Of a stretch of DNA of 64,000 nucleotides, positions 1-11,593 are shown piece by piece; position 1 is the first letter of the stretch, and the number at the start of each line of letters is the position of its first letter. The notes under the pieces were generated by a model, which was given only the letters and a program-made list of their open reading frames with translations, did no database searches and was not told where the DNA came from. This DNA is from Zygnema cylindricum (Eukaryota > Streptophyta > Zygnematophyceae > Zygnematales > Zygnemataceae): assembly GCA_037447655.1 (NCBI GenBank), contig JBBHKE010000159.1, positions 58,762 to 122,761 of the forward strand, written 5' to 3'. The position numbers and the translations under genes were made by a program.

Positions 1-244
1 TTGAATAAGATTAGATTGTGTAATTTGTCCTGGGAAGGGAAGAAGCTCAGCATGCAGCTGTCAGTTCACGCTCTATTTTGGTCATACGTTATATTCTTTG
101 ATGCTACTTTACTTATTGGTTGCTTTAAAACATAAAATCCTTTCCAACTCTTTTTTCTGTGACTAAGTTTGTTTTGTGTACTAGACATGTTGTATTTGTC
201 TGGAGCTCACTGGTTTTGTGGTTTCTTTTGTGTTATTTGTCCAG

Positions 245-3200
245 GTTTATCATTTTGGATGGATATGATGTAAGCCTATTAGGTTGGCCACATGATCACC
301 CCCACACAATAAAAGCCGAGGAAATTCTGGAAGAAAACAATCCAAATGAGGATAAAAATAGCCCTTCTGGTCTGATAGGGGCTGCAAGGTGAGGAACTGT
401 TTCCTATTTGCACTATAAAGGTTATAAAAATAACATGATTATTTGCACTAGAAATGTTATCTGACTATCTTCTGCTCTTCATTTTAATTATCGTAATAGG
501 TCCGGCTGTAATCAATATCATGCAAATTACAAATGTAGGACGAGAAAGTATGTATACACACTGTCAATTAATGTGGCGTTCTCGAAGCAGCGCACCAATT
601 TCATGCAATTGTGTTTCTACAAAATGTCAAATTGGGAAATGTACAGTAAACTTTTTTGTTATGGTTTTTCTTTCGTGTTTTTGGATTTTCAACCATCATA
701 ACATAGACAATTATACTTCAAGCCCTGAGATCATCTGTAGCTTTTGACTTATGCTCAACATTTTTCATTTTAGTACACCGTGTATCACTATTAGTGTTAA
801 TGATTTTTTCGCCACTTAAAACACCTTTTATCCGTACACACTTGTCCGATTTTCAATTTGAGACCGCCAATCAGAAGCTGAGAATGTTACTTTTCAATCG
901 CAACCGTCAGATCCAGAATCCGACATGTGTGTACGGAGAAAAGATGTTTTAAGTGGCGAAAAAATTATTAACACTAATAGCAATTCACGGTGTAGTCTCT
1001 ATTTTTTTGACATCTCACTGTGCATGAAACGGGTGCTATTCCACACTCTTTCATGTAAGATGCTTTTTAGATAAGAAGCAATTAGATAAGATCCCTTAGT
1101 ATTTTCCAGGAGACCATCATTGATACCAAATTTGTTTATTACTTTGGTCCAGACTAAATTTGGATGATCAGTGTTGAGATGTTGTAAAACCTCTTGGCAG
1201 TTTGTCGCTTTGCATGTATCTTGGTATTATTATACAGCCCTCACTGTAATTATTCTGGACCAATACTGATCTTAGCTACCACTGACTTGAGGATCATTCA
1301 CAAAAGATAGCCTGGACCACAACGTAGTAATTTTTCTTACGGATCGCATGGTGTCTACATGGGCCTTTTTTTTTGCATCCACTAGGTGATGTGAACTGTG
1401 TTTTCTCAACAATTCTATAAAGTCTGCCCACAGTAATGTACAATATGATGGATAGACTTGTGAACATTGACTAGATTTGGGACTGAAACGAATTTGGGTG
1501 GGTCTCAACAATGAGTCTTTTCCGTTCTTTTTGTTTTGACTTTCTTAGCAAAGGATCTCATAGGACATTTTTATTGCAAACTATTGATTAATTTTGATAA
1601 TGGAACATTGTATCGGCGGATGTTATATCCAGGAGATTTGTGAAATTTGGAGGGGGAATCGGAAATCAACAATTGGAATGGCTTGATAGTACTTTAAATG
1701 TAAGAGCTCGGCTCTCTTTGTCTCATCCGTCAATTCTGGATGGATATAGCATATTGAGAGAGTCTTCTAAGAGTTTATTTCGTTTCGAAAATGTTAAAGA
1801 GTGTTCGATTGCCGGGCTTGCATTATGTTGTAAATTCTTTGAGTTGCTTGCAAATACTTGTCTTAGAAGTGGTTGCTTTTGCCTTGATTGGTTATAACTC
1901 TGGAGTGTTTCTGACTACCTAGATATATTTATATTTACAGCAATCTTTCCCGGTCAATTTTTTACCTATGACAGAAAAAGTTGTCTTGGATTGTCAAAAC
2001 CTGTGTCCAAAACTTGGTCAAAATTTATCATAACCATACAAAATCTATCAATACTCAGTAAATACTTGTCAAAAACCTTGCCAACCTTGTCAAACTTTTA
2101 TCATGATTCGTCTGTTGTATTTTCTGGAAAACTGTCAACATTTGTCAAGTTATCAATTTTTGTCAAAAGTTCTTAACCCGTGTTAAATTCTGGCAAAATC
2201 TGTCAAAGTCCGTTAAGACTTATCAAAAGTTGTCGAACTGCGGGGGAAAAGATCACTCGTAAACACTTGTGGGGGAAAAAATCATCACTCATAAACACTT
2301 CGTCAAAATTTGTATTTGTCTGTTCCTGACTGACTGAAATGCTGACTGAAAGACATTGCCAAATCTTTGTATTGGTCCCGGACCGGTCAAACTTTCCAAT
2401 CCTGAAATTCTTTGTTATAATCTGTGCTAATAATAATAATTACCTGTCTAAAAATCTTTGTCAATACTTATCACAACTTTGTGATACTTTTACAACTTTT
2501 GTCAAATCTTATCACAACTTTGCCAAAACTTGTGTGTTGAATTGTGGCTATTGTTTGGTGCAGGACGCAGACATTGCCAAGGAGAAGGTTATAATTTGCA
2601 GCCATATACCAATGGACATTGAGGCAGTCACTTATAAACCCTGTTTGTTGTGGAATTATTCTGAGGTAAACTCGATGCTAACACCTTGTTTAATGCTGAA
2701 ATGAAATATAAACTTCTCATTGCTGTCACCAAATCTTTTGGAAAGCGTATAACTGTTTTCAATATGCTGATAGCGACGATATTTTCAGGCACGTTACTTC
2801 TTGAGAGGCGAACACGCCAAACATGTATGGATTCAGATTTTTGAAATTTAATGTTGTGAGGTGATGTGAATTGGTAGTTCCATCTTTTTAATGACAATGC
2901 AGAGATATTGAAGAACGCCCCAAAGATACAGTAATTCTGCACAGGACAAACCTTCAACAAGTTTACTATGGTCCTCCTAGGGTTTTTACTTTATCATAGT
3001 GTCTATTTTATAAACTTTCACGAATCGGTTGCTGACGTTTGATAACCAGTCTCTCTCTGACTTACAGTCCTCTTTCTCTTCAGTTGTTGGAGAACCCCCC
3101 AAAAACCTTTGAAATGTTCCTCTCTTTGTACAGGTGATGGAAATCATTCATAAACATAGCTGTGTAGTGGCGTGTCTTGCCGGTCATGCTCACGTAGGCG

Positions 3201-4877
3201 GCCATAACTGCGATTCCAAATCCATACACCACAGAGTACTAGAAGCTGTGAGCTCCATTCCTTTTTTTCCTCAACTTTTTTGTCATGATTGTTGTTTGAT
3301 TGTTTATGCTGCACCACATAGAATCGAAGAAGCCAGTTTTTTCCTACTTCCTGCTTCTTCTTTTTTAATTGTTGTTTGATTCTTCTTCCTGAGGCTCAGA
3401 CAAGGCAGTGGAGGAAGTACACTACATTAAATAATTTTTTGCATTAATGCATTTTAGTATTAATTAATGCTGATTTAGGTCTGGGGACGTGGATGAGTTT
3501 TGGCTGCTTGTGCAATTTTCGTTGAATACTATTTTCTGGTCTAATGCCAAAAAAACCGGCAACAAATTGGTCTTATTCGCTCTGAAGCATGGTGTGTTTA
3601 CAGTAACCTGTATGGATAGTCTACTTTACTAACTTATGTTCCTTAAGTGTCAACGAATTTAGTTCACCAGACAATCTGTTTGGCGAAATACTGTGTTCTG
3701 AATCAATTCATGTGTACACCTCAAAATACTGAGAATTGTGTAAATGTGAAGAATGTTATAATAAATGAGCTTCTTTCAGCCTCAAAGTGATGGTGGTTTA
3801 TGGAATATTTGGTTTTCAATGTATTTTAAGTTACACCTTTCTCTTTTAGGGGCATCATACTATTGAAATCACTTTATCATACACTTTGTACACTTTTAAG
3901 AGCAATTTTGTGTAACATAGAACTGTACAAAAAATCAGAAAACATAAATGATTTCTTAGAGAACCAAAGTCCGAATAACGACTTCTCCAGTACAGTCCAG
4001 CACCCATCTTGGATGTAGAGAAAGAATCTGCATATTCTCCTTCCACTCCAAGTACACCTTAGGCAAATGCCTACCACTCAGATTCAAGTGATGCATATCA
4101 TATATTTTTTTTCTCCTTTTGCAGTATCTGTACAAAAGCTTACTAAGGTAGGGAGGTCCATACGTTCGTCAACAGGATTTTTGATGTATCCAAAATGTCT
4201 CTTCATGTGATATGACACAATGTATTTGTTTGTCGGAAGAAAACCATTCCCCTTTCCCATCAGCAAACATCATTCTCATTGACTTGCACCCCCTCTTATT
4301 TGTCATATAGTATGTATCTGCAGTGATGTTGTGACTCATGTTATGGGCGAAAGTTTGGTGGAGCAATTTTGTTCAACAATTAGATAAAATGTCGTTAGGC
4401 ATCAATTTGTAATCTTGGAGCATGTATAGCAGTGTCACATGTCCTCTTATTGTGCTCATATAGCATTATGGATATAACTGTATTTCTGGGGAAGCACCTC
4501 ACCTTATCTTATATTTCTGGGCAATTCACTTTGATAAATTTTGTTTTGGATTTGTGAATTTGTCCTCAGCAAAGAATGTGAAGATCAAATCACTATTTTC
4601 TTTGGCAACGACTTCCGTTCATATCTATTTTCTGTGAATTGAGGAGTCCAGTCACTTGCTGTTCAAATATCACATAGTTTTTACCTTCCTATGAAGGGAA
4701 AGTCCTTTCTTGAAAGTAGAACGGTCCACTAATTTCTTTCTTTTTGTATTGTTTCATTCACAGGTACTGGAATGCCCTCCTGAAACCGATGCATTTGGTC
4801 GTATAGATGTTTATGAAGACCGTCTGTTGCTCATTGGCACTGATCGTATGATGAGCACCGAAATGGTATTCAGTTAA
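245..4877 (+). CDS. ADPRM: Mn-dependent ADP-ribose/CDP-alcohol diphosphatase-like metallophosphoesterase, 3' part (5 exons)
   Basis: Five exons join with matching phases: 245-388, 1633-1699, 2564-2665, 3134-3247 and 4764-4877 (stop TAA 4875-4877). Donors are GTGAGG, GTAAGA, GTAAAC and GTGAGC, and every acceptor is AG. They encode the last 179 residues; upstream exons are outside the window and bases 1-244 read as intron. The family is a calcineurin-like phosphoesterase that hydrolyses ADP-ribose and CDP-alcohols with a dinuclear metal centre. Visible here are the conserved start RFIILDGYDVSLLGWP, the NPN..NSP block, the Q-LEWLD block, the metal-ligand histidine in CSHIP, the C-terminal AGHAHVGG (GHxH ligands) and the terminal ECPPETDAFGRIDVYEDRL block, all in family order. 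The D-x-H, GDxxD and GNH ligands would be in the missing exons. The order and wording match the plant proteins I know of this family. No frame damage is visible. Intron 1 carries a MITE and intron 3 a degenerate repeat. Confidence 0.9.
776..992. mobile_element. MITE-1, foldback TIR element with TA target duplication
   Basis: A 217-bp element lies in the ADPRM intron between exons 245-388 and 1633-1699. It is flanked by TA (774-775 and 993-994). Ends are CACCGTGTATCACTATTAG and its near-perfect inverse. The inverted arms extend inward about 85 bp through CGCCACTTAAAACA and TCCGTACACA, so nearly the whole element folds into a hairpin. TA duplication and lack of coding capacity suit a Tc1/mariner (Stowaway-like) MITE. 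A sister copy is at 11594-11816. Confidence 0.85.
1975..2535. repeat. Degenerate TTGTCAAAACT-type repeat in intron
   Basis: This stretch of the ADPRM intron 1700-2563 has many imperfect copies of a roughly 10-base word, TTGTCAAAAC or CTTGTCAAA, with irregular spacing. Two short AT-poor islands containing GGGGGAAAA interrupt it (about 2240-2285). No ORF or transposon end was recognised. It looks like an eroded tandem repeat. Confidence 0.5.
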
Positions 4878-5031
4878 TGGAGGGAATGTTAGAATAGTTT
4901 CCAGTTAAACGGGGGAATGTTACAAATGGGAGTTTATTTAACGGAGAAATGTTACAAATGGTTTCCAGATATCGGAGGAATGTTACAATTGGGATTTAAT
5001 TTAACGGAGAAATGTTACAAATGGTTTTCAA
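4871..5031. repeat. Five-unit tandem repeat overlapping the ADPRM stop and 3' UTR
   Basis: Five units of about 31-35 bp share the core GGAGAAATGTTACAAATGG (variants GGAGGGAATGTTAGAAT and CGGAGGAATGTTACAATTGG). Units ending in TTTCCA and units ending in TTTAATT alternate, giving a dimer of about 66 bp. The first unit contains the TAA stop of the diphosphatase gene. Confidence 0.7.
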
Positions 5032-5693
5032 TCTACACGAGGCCAGCAAAATTTTTCTTGTTAATGTGAGCCTGTTAGGTCTTGTTTTTAATTGGCAGGG
5101 GGGCTTATTATTGTTTTATATAAATCCACTGGAAAACTTCTGACCAACACTAGTGTATGATCAGAAGAACATGCAAAATGGATCGTGAGTTTTTCTTGTC
5201 ATATATTCTTCGTAGATACAGATACCTTGGGAAAAACAAAATATTTTTATCTTATGCAGATGTAGTTTTAAGGGTGTTTGAAAGCTGAGGAAGCCCTGCT
5301 TTCTATTTTAGAATGTAGACATTTAGACTGAATTAATTGTCCTGAGCGTTGAGCCTTAATTGAATGTAACGAGAAAAGTATATTATATATATTTTTTTTT
5401 CTCTTCATGTCACATCATACTGTTCTTCGTAAATCTAGGCGGTGGTGCAAGATGTGAAATTTTTCTTGCTATTGATGAGTTCAGAAAACGAGGACAAGTT
5501 TGTTTTCATCACAACAGAATGATTCAGATGCCAAAATGTTAATGGAGATGAGCTATTTTCTTTAAACATTTGTCAAAAAATCAGACTCCAAAATAATAGC
5601 TAGTAAAAGTGGCTGTTTACAATTTTTTTTCTAAATGTCCTGAATTGGAATGCTTGCAAGGCCAATGTTAATGTGTTGTGTGTCAAAGGAGAC
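5032..5693. other. Intergenic, ADPRM 3' flank
   Basis: AT-rich sequence downstream of the ADPRM stop. It probably includes the 3' UTR end, but I could not place a poly(A) site. No convincing ORF, transposon end or RNA gene was seen. Confidence 0.5.
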
Positions 5694-6162
5694 CATCCAT
5701 CCATCCCTCCCTCCCTCCCTCCCTCCCTCCCTCCCTCCCTCCCTCCCTCCCTCCCTCCCTCCCTCCCTCCCTCCCTCCCTCCCTCCCTCCCTCCCTCCCT
5801 CCCTCCCTCCCTCCCTCCCTCCCTCCCTCCCTCCCTCCCCCCTCCCTCCCTCCCTCCCTCCCTCCCTCCCTCCCTCCCTCCCTCCCTCCCTCCCTCCCTC
5901 CCTCCCTCCCTCCCTCCCTCCCTCCCTCCCTCCCTCCCTCCCTCCCTCCCTCCCCCCCCCCTCCCCCCCTCCCTCCCTCCCTCCCTCCCTCCCTCCCTCC
6001 CTCCCCCCCCCCCTCCCTCCCTCCCTCCCTCCCTCCCTCCCTCCCCCCCTCCCTCCCTCCCTCCCTCCCTCCCCCCCTCCCTCCCTCCCTCCCCTCCCCC
6101 CTCCCTCCCTCCCTCCCTCCCCTCCCTCCCTCCCCCCCTCCCTCCCTCCCTCCCTCCCTCCC
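5694..6162. repeat. (CCCT)n microsatellite, about 470 bp
   Basis: An almost uninterrupted run of CCCT begins with three CCAT units and is interrupted by C-runs of 6 to 11. The - strand is (GGGA)n and could form G-quadruplexes; the + strand could form i-motifs. Long ORFs in all frames of this tract (Pro-Ser-Leu or Gly-Arg-Glu repeats) are artefacts. It lies between the 3' ends of two convergent genes. Confidence 0.97.
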
Positions 6163-6901
6163 TTTTTCAGATTGGGACATTTTCCATCTCTTTATGGATC
6201 TCCCTCACACCTCCCTCCCCCTCCTTTTTTTAGGAAAAAAAAGCGATTTCCCCATCTCTGTGGATCTATTCGGCTTTTCCAGCCGCAGTCCTAAGCTCAA
6301 AATCTCCTTGAAGTCATCTAAAACCAGATGGCTGCAAATCAATTGAAGGAAATTCACATTGGAAAGGCTGGAACGATGCAATAAACATTTTAACATTTAA
6401 GATTCTATAAATTGAAAGATTATATTGATATTGTCAACTGCCTTATTTTACATTTTTTTTCTAGAATTCAAATGGATCGAATGAATGTATGTAGAGAGTG
6501 CGGTCTACTTAAACTGCAAGAAACTGAGATCATAAATCTATGAAAACAAGAACATTCCTTGTGATTTTTCTTAAAATAGAAAACTCTTTTAAGTACAAAA
6601 CTCTGCTCTAACCTGCGCTAAGTAAAAAAAAACAACAAAGGAAAAAAAAAAAAAAAAACTATCAAGTTGACCTAACTCAGAAAGTTAAAGAAAATATAAA
6701 AACATCTACCACTCCCGCATATACAAAGATAAAAATTCAAACATCCATCTCTTAATCATTTACATCATCAATCCTACGGAAATCTCCTGCACTACATATT
6801 CTCATAACTACACCACATTCCGGTTGTCCTCGCAGACCACTCAATCCGTACAATCCGTACAATATTCCCATAAAATGTCTAGTTCCAGTTCTGTTTTTTT
6901 T
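6163..6901. other. Intergenic, 3' flank of the - strand gene
   Basis: Non-coding sequence between the microsatellite and the stop codon of the gene at 6902. It holds an A-run (6641-6658) and a short tandem CAATCCGTA (about 6836-6862). It probably includes the 3' UTR of the - strand gene. No other feature was seen. Confidence 0.5.
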
Positions 6902-9900
6902 TCAGCCTTGTACCTTCTCCACAAACCGCACATTGTGAGTGAGCGATTCCGCAGGGGAACTTTTTCTGCCGAACCTGAGAGCCGATTTTAGGGTTGGCTT
7001 TGCATTGGCAGCTTTGCCTTCTTCTGCGACTCCATGGGAAGAATGCTTGTGGACCAGATTCTGCGCCGACTTCCTTATGGCGTTAAAAGTCCTCTTAGAG
7101 TTGGAAACTTTTATCTGTCCCGACATTTCCGGAAGCGTTTCGGATAATATTTGGTTGAATAATTCCTCCTTCTGGCTTTCTTTTCTTCGCTCGGCCCTTT
7201 CGAAGCTCCTATTCGACAATCCCTCTCTCCTCGATATTTCTTTTGGCGGTTTCCCAACCGCTACAATTTTTGAAGTCTCTGAATCCGATACCGATATTCT
7301 TCTCGACGCCGTAGCATTGGGGAAAACCCTCGCTCTATCTCTCTGTCTCTCTCCTCCCCCATTGCTCACGCTGTCTCTTTCGATCTCTCCCTGTCCTTCC
7401 CTGTAGGCCGCTCTCTCGATTTCTCTGAGTCTCTCCCTCGGACCTTCCCTCGTAAACTCCCGCTTTTGCGGGATGGAGTAGTTCCTCTGGAGGACAACTG
7501 GCATGGAGTTTTGCTTCGTCGGCATCATGACAGACGTCGGCCATTGCTGCCGAGGTTCGGAATTGAGTCGGTGGAATATGCGCTGCGCCGTCGCCCAGGA
7601 TTTGGCGGACAGTTGGCGGTCAGGCGGCCGTTGGCCCGAGGGAGATCTGGGAACCGGCGGCGCGGATTTAGGCGGAAGTTTCGGCGACGCCGGAGGGAAG
7701 GGTTCAGGGAAAGAGTTTTCAGCCTGCGGAGAAAGGCGGCGCGGGGGGTTGTGAGTCATTGGTGCCAAAGGATAGAAAGTTACATTCTACAAGGGTTCAG
7801 GTCTCAGCAAGTAGGACGTCTATGGTGCGTTACAATACAGTGCAGTAAAACAGAACTGGGCAGTAGTGTACTGTAGTGTCCAAAGCAGCATGTAAACTGT
7901 AGAAACGACAACTGACTCCTGTGGACTGTTTGGAAGTTTCTCCGCTCCATCAGGGCCAAAAGTGGTCATTTCCAGGCCTCTATCAATGTTTGCGAACATT
8001 TTGACCGATGAGATCGCCAGAATCTTGAGGCCACAAACTGGCCAATCATTGGCAGAGGCCTGGGACTGGCCACTAGGCCTTTTCAATTTCTTCAAATTTG
8101 GACCCTAGTGGAGGGGAGGCCTAAATTCAACATTAGCTGTCAGGCTCAGCAATCAGCATCATTCAATGAACCGTTCATTTCACTTAACAGACCAGTACGG
8201 TAATTGTACTTTATTACCAGTACGCACTGTACTTTATCAGTTTATCATGAAAAAATATAGAAGATCAACTAATATAAATCAAGACTGAGATTGGATTTAC
8301 TACAAACTGACAAGTGCATGTGTGGGGAATATGAAATAATGTATACATGTCAGAGGACTTCAATATGACAGCTGATTACCAATCAGAATCTCCGGTTCAC
8401 AAACAAACCAAATGCACGGACACAAACAAACAGACGTACGGAAATACATCAATATTCTTGTACGACTCGACGGTTCATTAGCAATCTCCGTACAGAGGCT
8501 CAACCCAAACAAATCTTCGCAAAGACTCAACATTGACCGACAGACGGTTTAACATTATCGAACGGATATCCGTACAAAAGCACGAAAGAGAAGCCTACTC
8601 ACTTTCTGAAACGGGGACTGGATGTCGACCGACCGCCTTCCGTACATTGTTGTCGTACGCGTCAGCATCGCTCCACTTGGGTACGTGTCGCGCACATGGG
8701 GACTCTGCCTCCCTTCCCGAAAATCCGCTGGTCCGAAGTCTTCGCTCCCAGAATCTCGACTTTGTCTTCTTACCGGTTCGACTTCATCTGCTCTTTGTAC
8801 TTTAGGTGCTTTCATCCGTATGGTACTTCTTGATTTTATTCTTTTCGTACGATCTGAACCTTGGACATCATCCGGAAAAAAAACATTCGGAAAATTTTCT
8901 ACCACACTATTTTCCCTCGATAAAATAATTGGAGCTATGGGAAGATCGTCATCCACCAAAGCGGCGATCGGAATCCGATCTTCGTCACATATGTCGACCG
9001 ACTTTGTCTTTTTGCTACCGTCCAAAATAGAAGATACGTCAAACGAAACATTCTTCTTCCGCGAAAGTTTCGAATGGTTCTTTTTGTCGTTTCCTGCTCG
9101 CTCTTTCGGTTTCTCTTTCGGGAATTTTCCGACGGCGCCAAGTTTGTCGCTCGATTCGGACGAATTCGACGAATCTCCGTCCGAATTTTCTTCGTTTTCC
9201 TCGCCGGAGGATTTTGATTCCGTACAAGCAGCTTTTCGATCCTCTAGATTTGAATTATCCGAAATTAGAGTGGTCTCCCCTGACGACGACGACCAGGAAA
9301 CCGAACTCTTTTTCTTCACTTTCGAGCAAACTTCGACCGTCGTCTTTCTCGAATTTGTCGAATTTTCCGAATTTTCTGAACTTCCTGCACTCGTGGCACT
9401 CCGACTGCCCAAAAGACTCTGCTCCGAATCGGTGGACATATTGGAAATCGCCTGTTTCTCGGAGAGAGACAGAGCATCCTCTCTCTCCCACTCGCTCTCC
9501 CCCATAGAACTTACACCCCATTTTTGAGCCCCAATTTCGGAAACCGAATTAAATTCTACCATTTCTAAATCAAATTTTGAACCCATTTTTGGGCCAATTT
9601 CCGAACTTTCTTTTGCATCTACTTTCTCAAAATCCCTTTCTAAAATTGAACTTTCTTTTGAACCCAATTCCTCACCTACGTTTTTATCCACATTAAATCC
9701 CATTTTTAATTCCCCCTTTTTAAACTCCACAATCTCATCCACATTTAAATCTACATTTGGGTCCACTTTTGCCACCGACATTTTGTCCTCTTGTGAATCC
9801 CAAATTGACCCAATATCTGATTCCACTCCTAGACCAAAATTCTTAACCATATTATTATTCTCATTTTCAATTTCTTCCGATTTTAAATCATTACCATCCA

Positions 9901-10837
9901 CCTCGCACACTAATTTCGAACTCTCTTTCCTCTCTCTTCTCTCCTCCCCCCCCTCCACTCTATTATTACCCACTACTATCTCTAAATTCGAGTCGAATTT
10001 ACCCTCCGATTTATCGTCCGATAAATTCGGATTCGATCCCACATGTGATTCGAATTTCTCGTTCGAATCTTCCTCCGAATCTGAGTCCAATGTGTGGTCC
10101 GATTTTCCTTCCGAATCTTTTAGTGAAACTGTTTCCATGTCGGATTCCGTATTCAGTTTCGGTTTTCCTTTCCGTTCGTATTTCCCCACCGCAATTAAAT
10201 TCAGTTTCGTACGGCTCGAAGTCCTTCTAAACCCCATTTGTGCACCATCTTTACCGTTGACTTTTGTCTTTACTTCAAAATCCAAAATCTTCTCTTGAAC
10301 TCCATTGTTATTCTCTTCCTTCTCTTTCTTCTTCTCTCCTCTCCCTCCTCCCCTCTTCCCCCCACACTGCCCCCCCTCCCCCAAGAAAGTCATAAACCTT
10401 CCCCTGAAACTCCGAGAAGGCGTCAGCCACTTCGAAATTTTCGACTCTGGATTGTGTGCCACGTCAGCTGCCACGTCAGCTGCCACGTCCTTCTGGACTG
10501 CGGTACATACGACGCCCCTCCGATCCTCCCCCTCCTGCCACGTGGCAGACCGGTCTTCTCGCAGCCGCTGACGAGCTCCGAGATCCTCCATCATCTCCTC
10601 AAAAGCTGCCACGTGGCGAACATAGCTGTCGTCTGTAGATGCCAGCTGGCATGCATCCGCCATTGGAACGTCTCCCATTTTCCGACTATCTGCACCGCGG
10701 CTTTCTCTAGCTAGCTGCCAGCTGTCGACTTTGTCCGCTTCTCCTTTGTCGGCTAGCACGACGTGGACTCCGCTGCACTCTCGGACCAGGAGGGAGGGGA
10801 AGGGTTTGGACGGGCCATGCGTTCGTCCAGCAACCAT
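6902..10837 (-). CDS. Uncharacterised acidic, Ser-rich, probably disordered protein (two exons, 1039 aa)
   Basis: Exon 1 runs 10837-8603 (745 codons). The start ATG sits in CCCGCCATGG, a strong plant start context. Exon 2 runs 7786-6902 (294 codons plus TGA). The donor AAA|GTGAGT and the acceptor TTGTAG|AAT keep phase 0, so the 816-bp intron joins two long ORFs; this join is inferred. No catalytic domain, signal peptide or membrane span was recognised. Residues about 200-560 are rich in Glu, Ser, Asp and Asn with many GSK/VDxN/ES repeats. The Lys-rich stretch KKKEKEENNN lies near residue 170. The C-terminal exon is Pro-rich at first (PPKSAPPVPRSPSGQ), then Arg/Glu-rich. Two hydrophobic-basic sites, KKNVSFD and THNVRFVE (the last residues), fit the [RK]xVxF docking pattern of protein phosphatase 1 ligands; that is inference only. 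The protein could be a scaffold or cytoskeleton/nuclear regulator. Antisense ORFs over this region are shadows. Confidence 0.7.
10459..10490. repeat. 12-bp tandem repeat CCACGTCAGCTG in coding exon
   Basis: Two full copies and a partial copy of CCACGTCAGCTG lie inside exon 1 of the - strand gene. In frame they encode the repeat VAADVAADVA. The repeat carries an ACGT core. Confidence 0.8.
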
Positions 10838-10840
10838 GGC

Positions 10841-10955
10841 GGGAGGGAGAGAGGGAGGGAGAGAGGGAGGGAGAGAGGGAAAGAGAGAGGGAGAGGGAGA
10901 GGGAGAGGGAGAGAGATAAGCGAGAGATATAAGAGAGAGAGAGAGAGAGAGAGAT
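10841..10955. repeat. GA-rich microsatellite, CT-rich leader of the - strand gene
   Basis: GAGAGGGAGGGAGA-type units on + become a CT-rich tract on the sense strand directly upstream of the ATG at 10837. This is typical of plant 5' UTR or core-promoter Y patches. Transcription probably starts in or just upstream of it. Confidence 0.7.
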
Positions 10956-11088
10956 ATGGGTGGTGAGAGGTGTCGAGAGGGGAGAGCGAGAGACGAGCTT
11001 TCCGTCGGTTCGTGATGCCGACTTCCTTTCGGCGTCGGTCCGCGATTTATATTTCGACTTTTTGGCGTCGGCTGCGTTCCCCTTCACC

Positions 11089-11163
11089 TTTTTTTTTTTT
11101 TCGGGGCAGTTCACTTTTTTTTTTTTCTTGTCGGGCAATGTTTTTTTTTTTTTTTTTTTTTTT
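11089..11163. repeat. Three T-runs (A-tracts on - strand) upstream of gene
   Basis: Three runs of about 11 to 23 T are separated by CGGGGCAGTTCAC and CTTGTCGGGCAATG. They lie about 250-325 bp upstream of the start codon at 10837, in the likely promoter. A-tracts of this kind disfavour nucleosomes; a role here is inference. Confidence 0.6.
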
Positions 11164-11593
11164 CGCCGGGCGGCGGCCCCACGGCTGTGGCTCATAATGA
11201 GACAAACGGTGGATCGAGGGGGCTCGATTGTCGGGCGGGTGTCAGTCCACGTGTCCAGCATCGGCTCGTGACGAAGCCGAATTCGGATTGTGCATGCGGT
11301 GGTTTGGGTTTATTATTCCTCGTACGGAATCTGTACGTATATGCCAACTGGATAGGTTTTCTAGAAAATACAAGCGTATCGACAAAAAGACAAACGATGA
11401 CGGCCTCGCTTCCTGCAAAAGGACAGAATATGTACGCAACCGTATTGTTTAATAGAACAAATGGTACGGCTGACAGTACTTTTTCAAGCGTCGTCTGCGT
11501 GACCCACGTGGAAATTCTACAGGCCGGTTCCGAGAGGAGTTTCCGTGCTAAAAAATCTAGGGCGTTCATTGGATTTTCTTCCTCGCTACAGTA

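Noticed and set aside
1975-2535. CRISPR-like array
   Set aside because: Unit and spacer lengths are irregular and the setting is a eukaryotic intron.
5650-6346. Long Pro/Ser/Leu and Gly/Arg/Glu ORFs
   Set aside because: They are six-frame readings of the CCCT microsatellite.
8622-10571. Long + strand ORFs opposite the gene at 10837-6902
   Set aside because: Mirror frames of a biased coding exon; the - strand frame has the start context, splice signals and far greater length.
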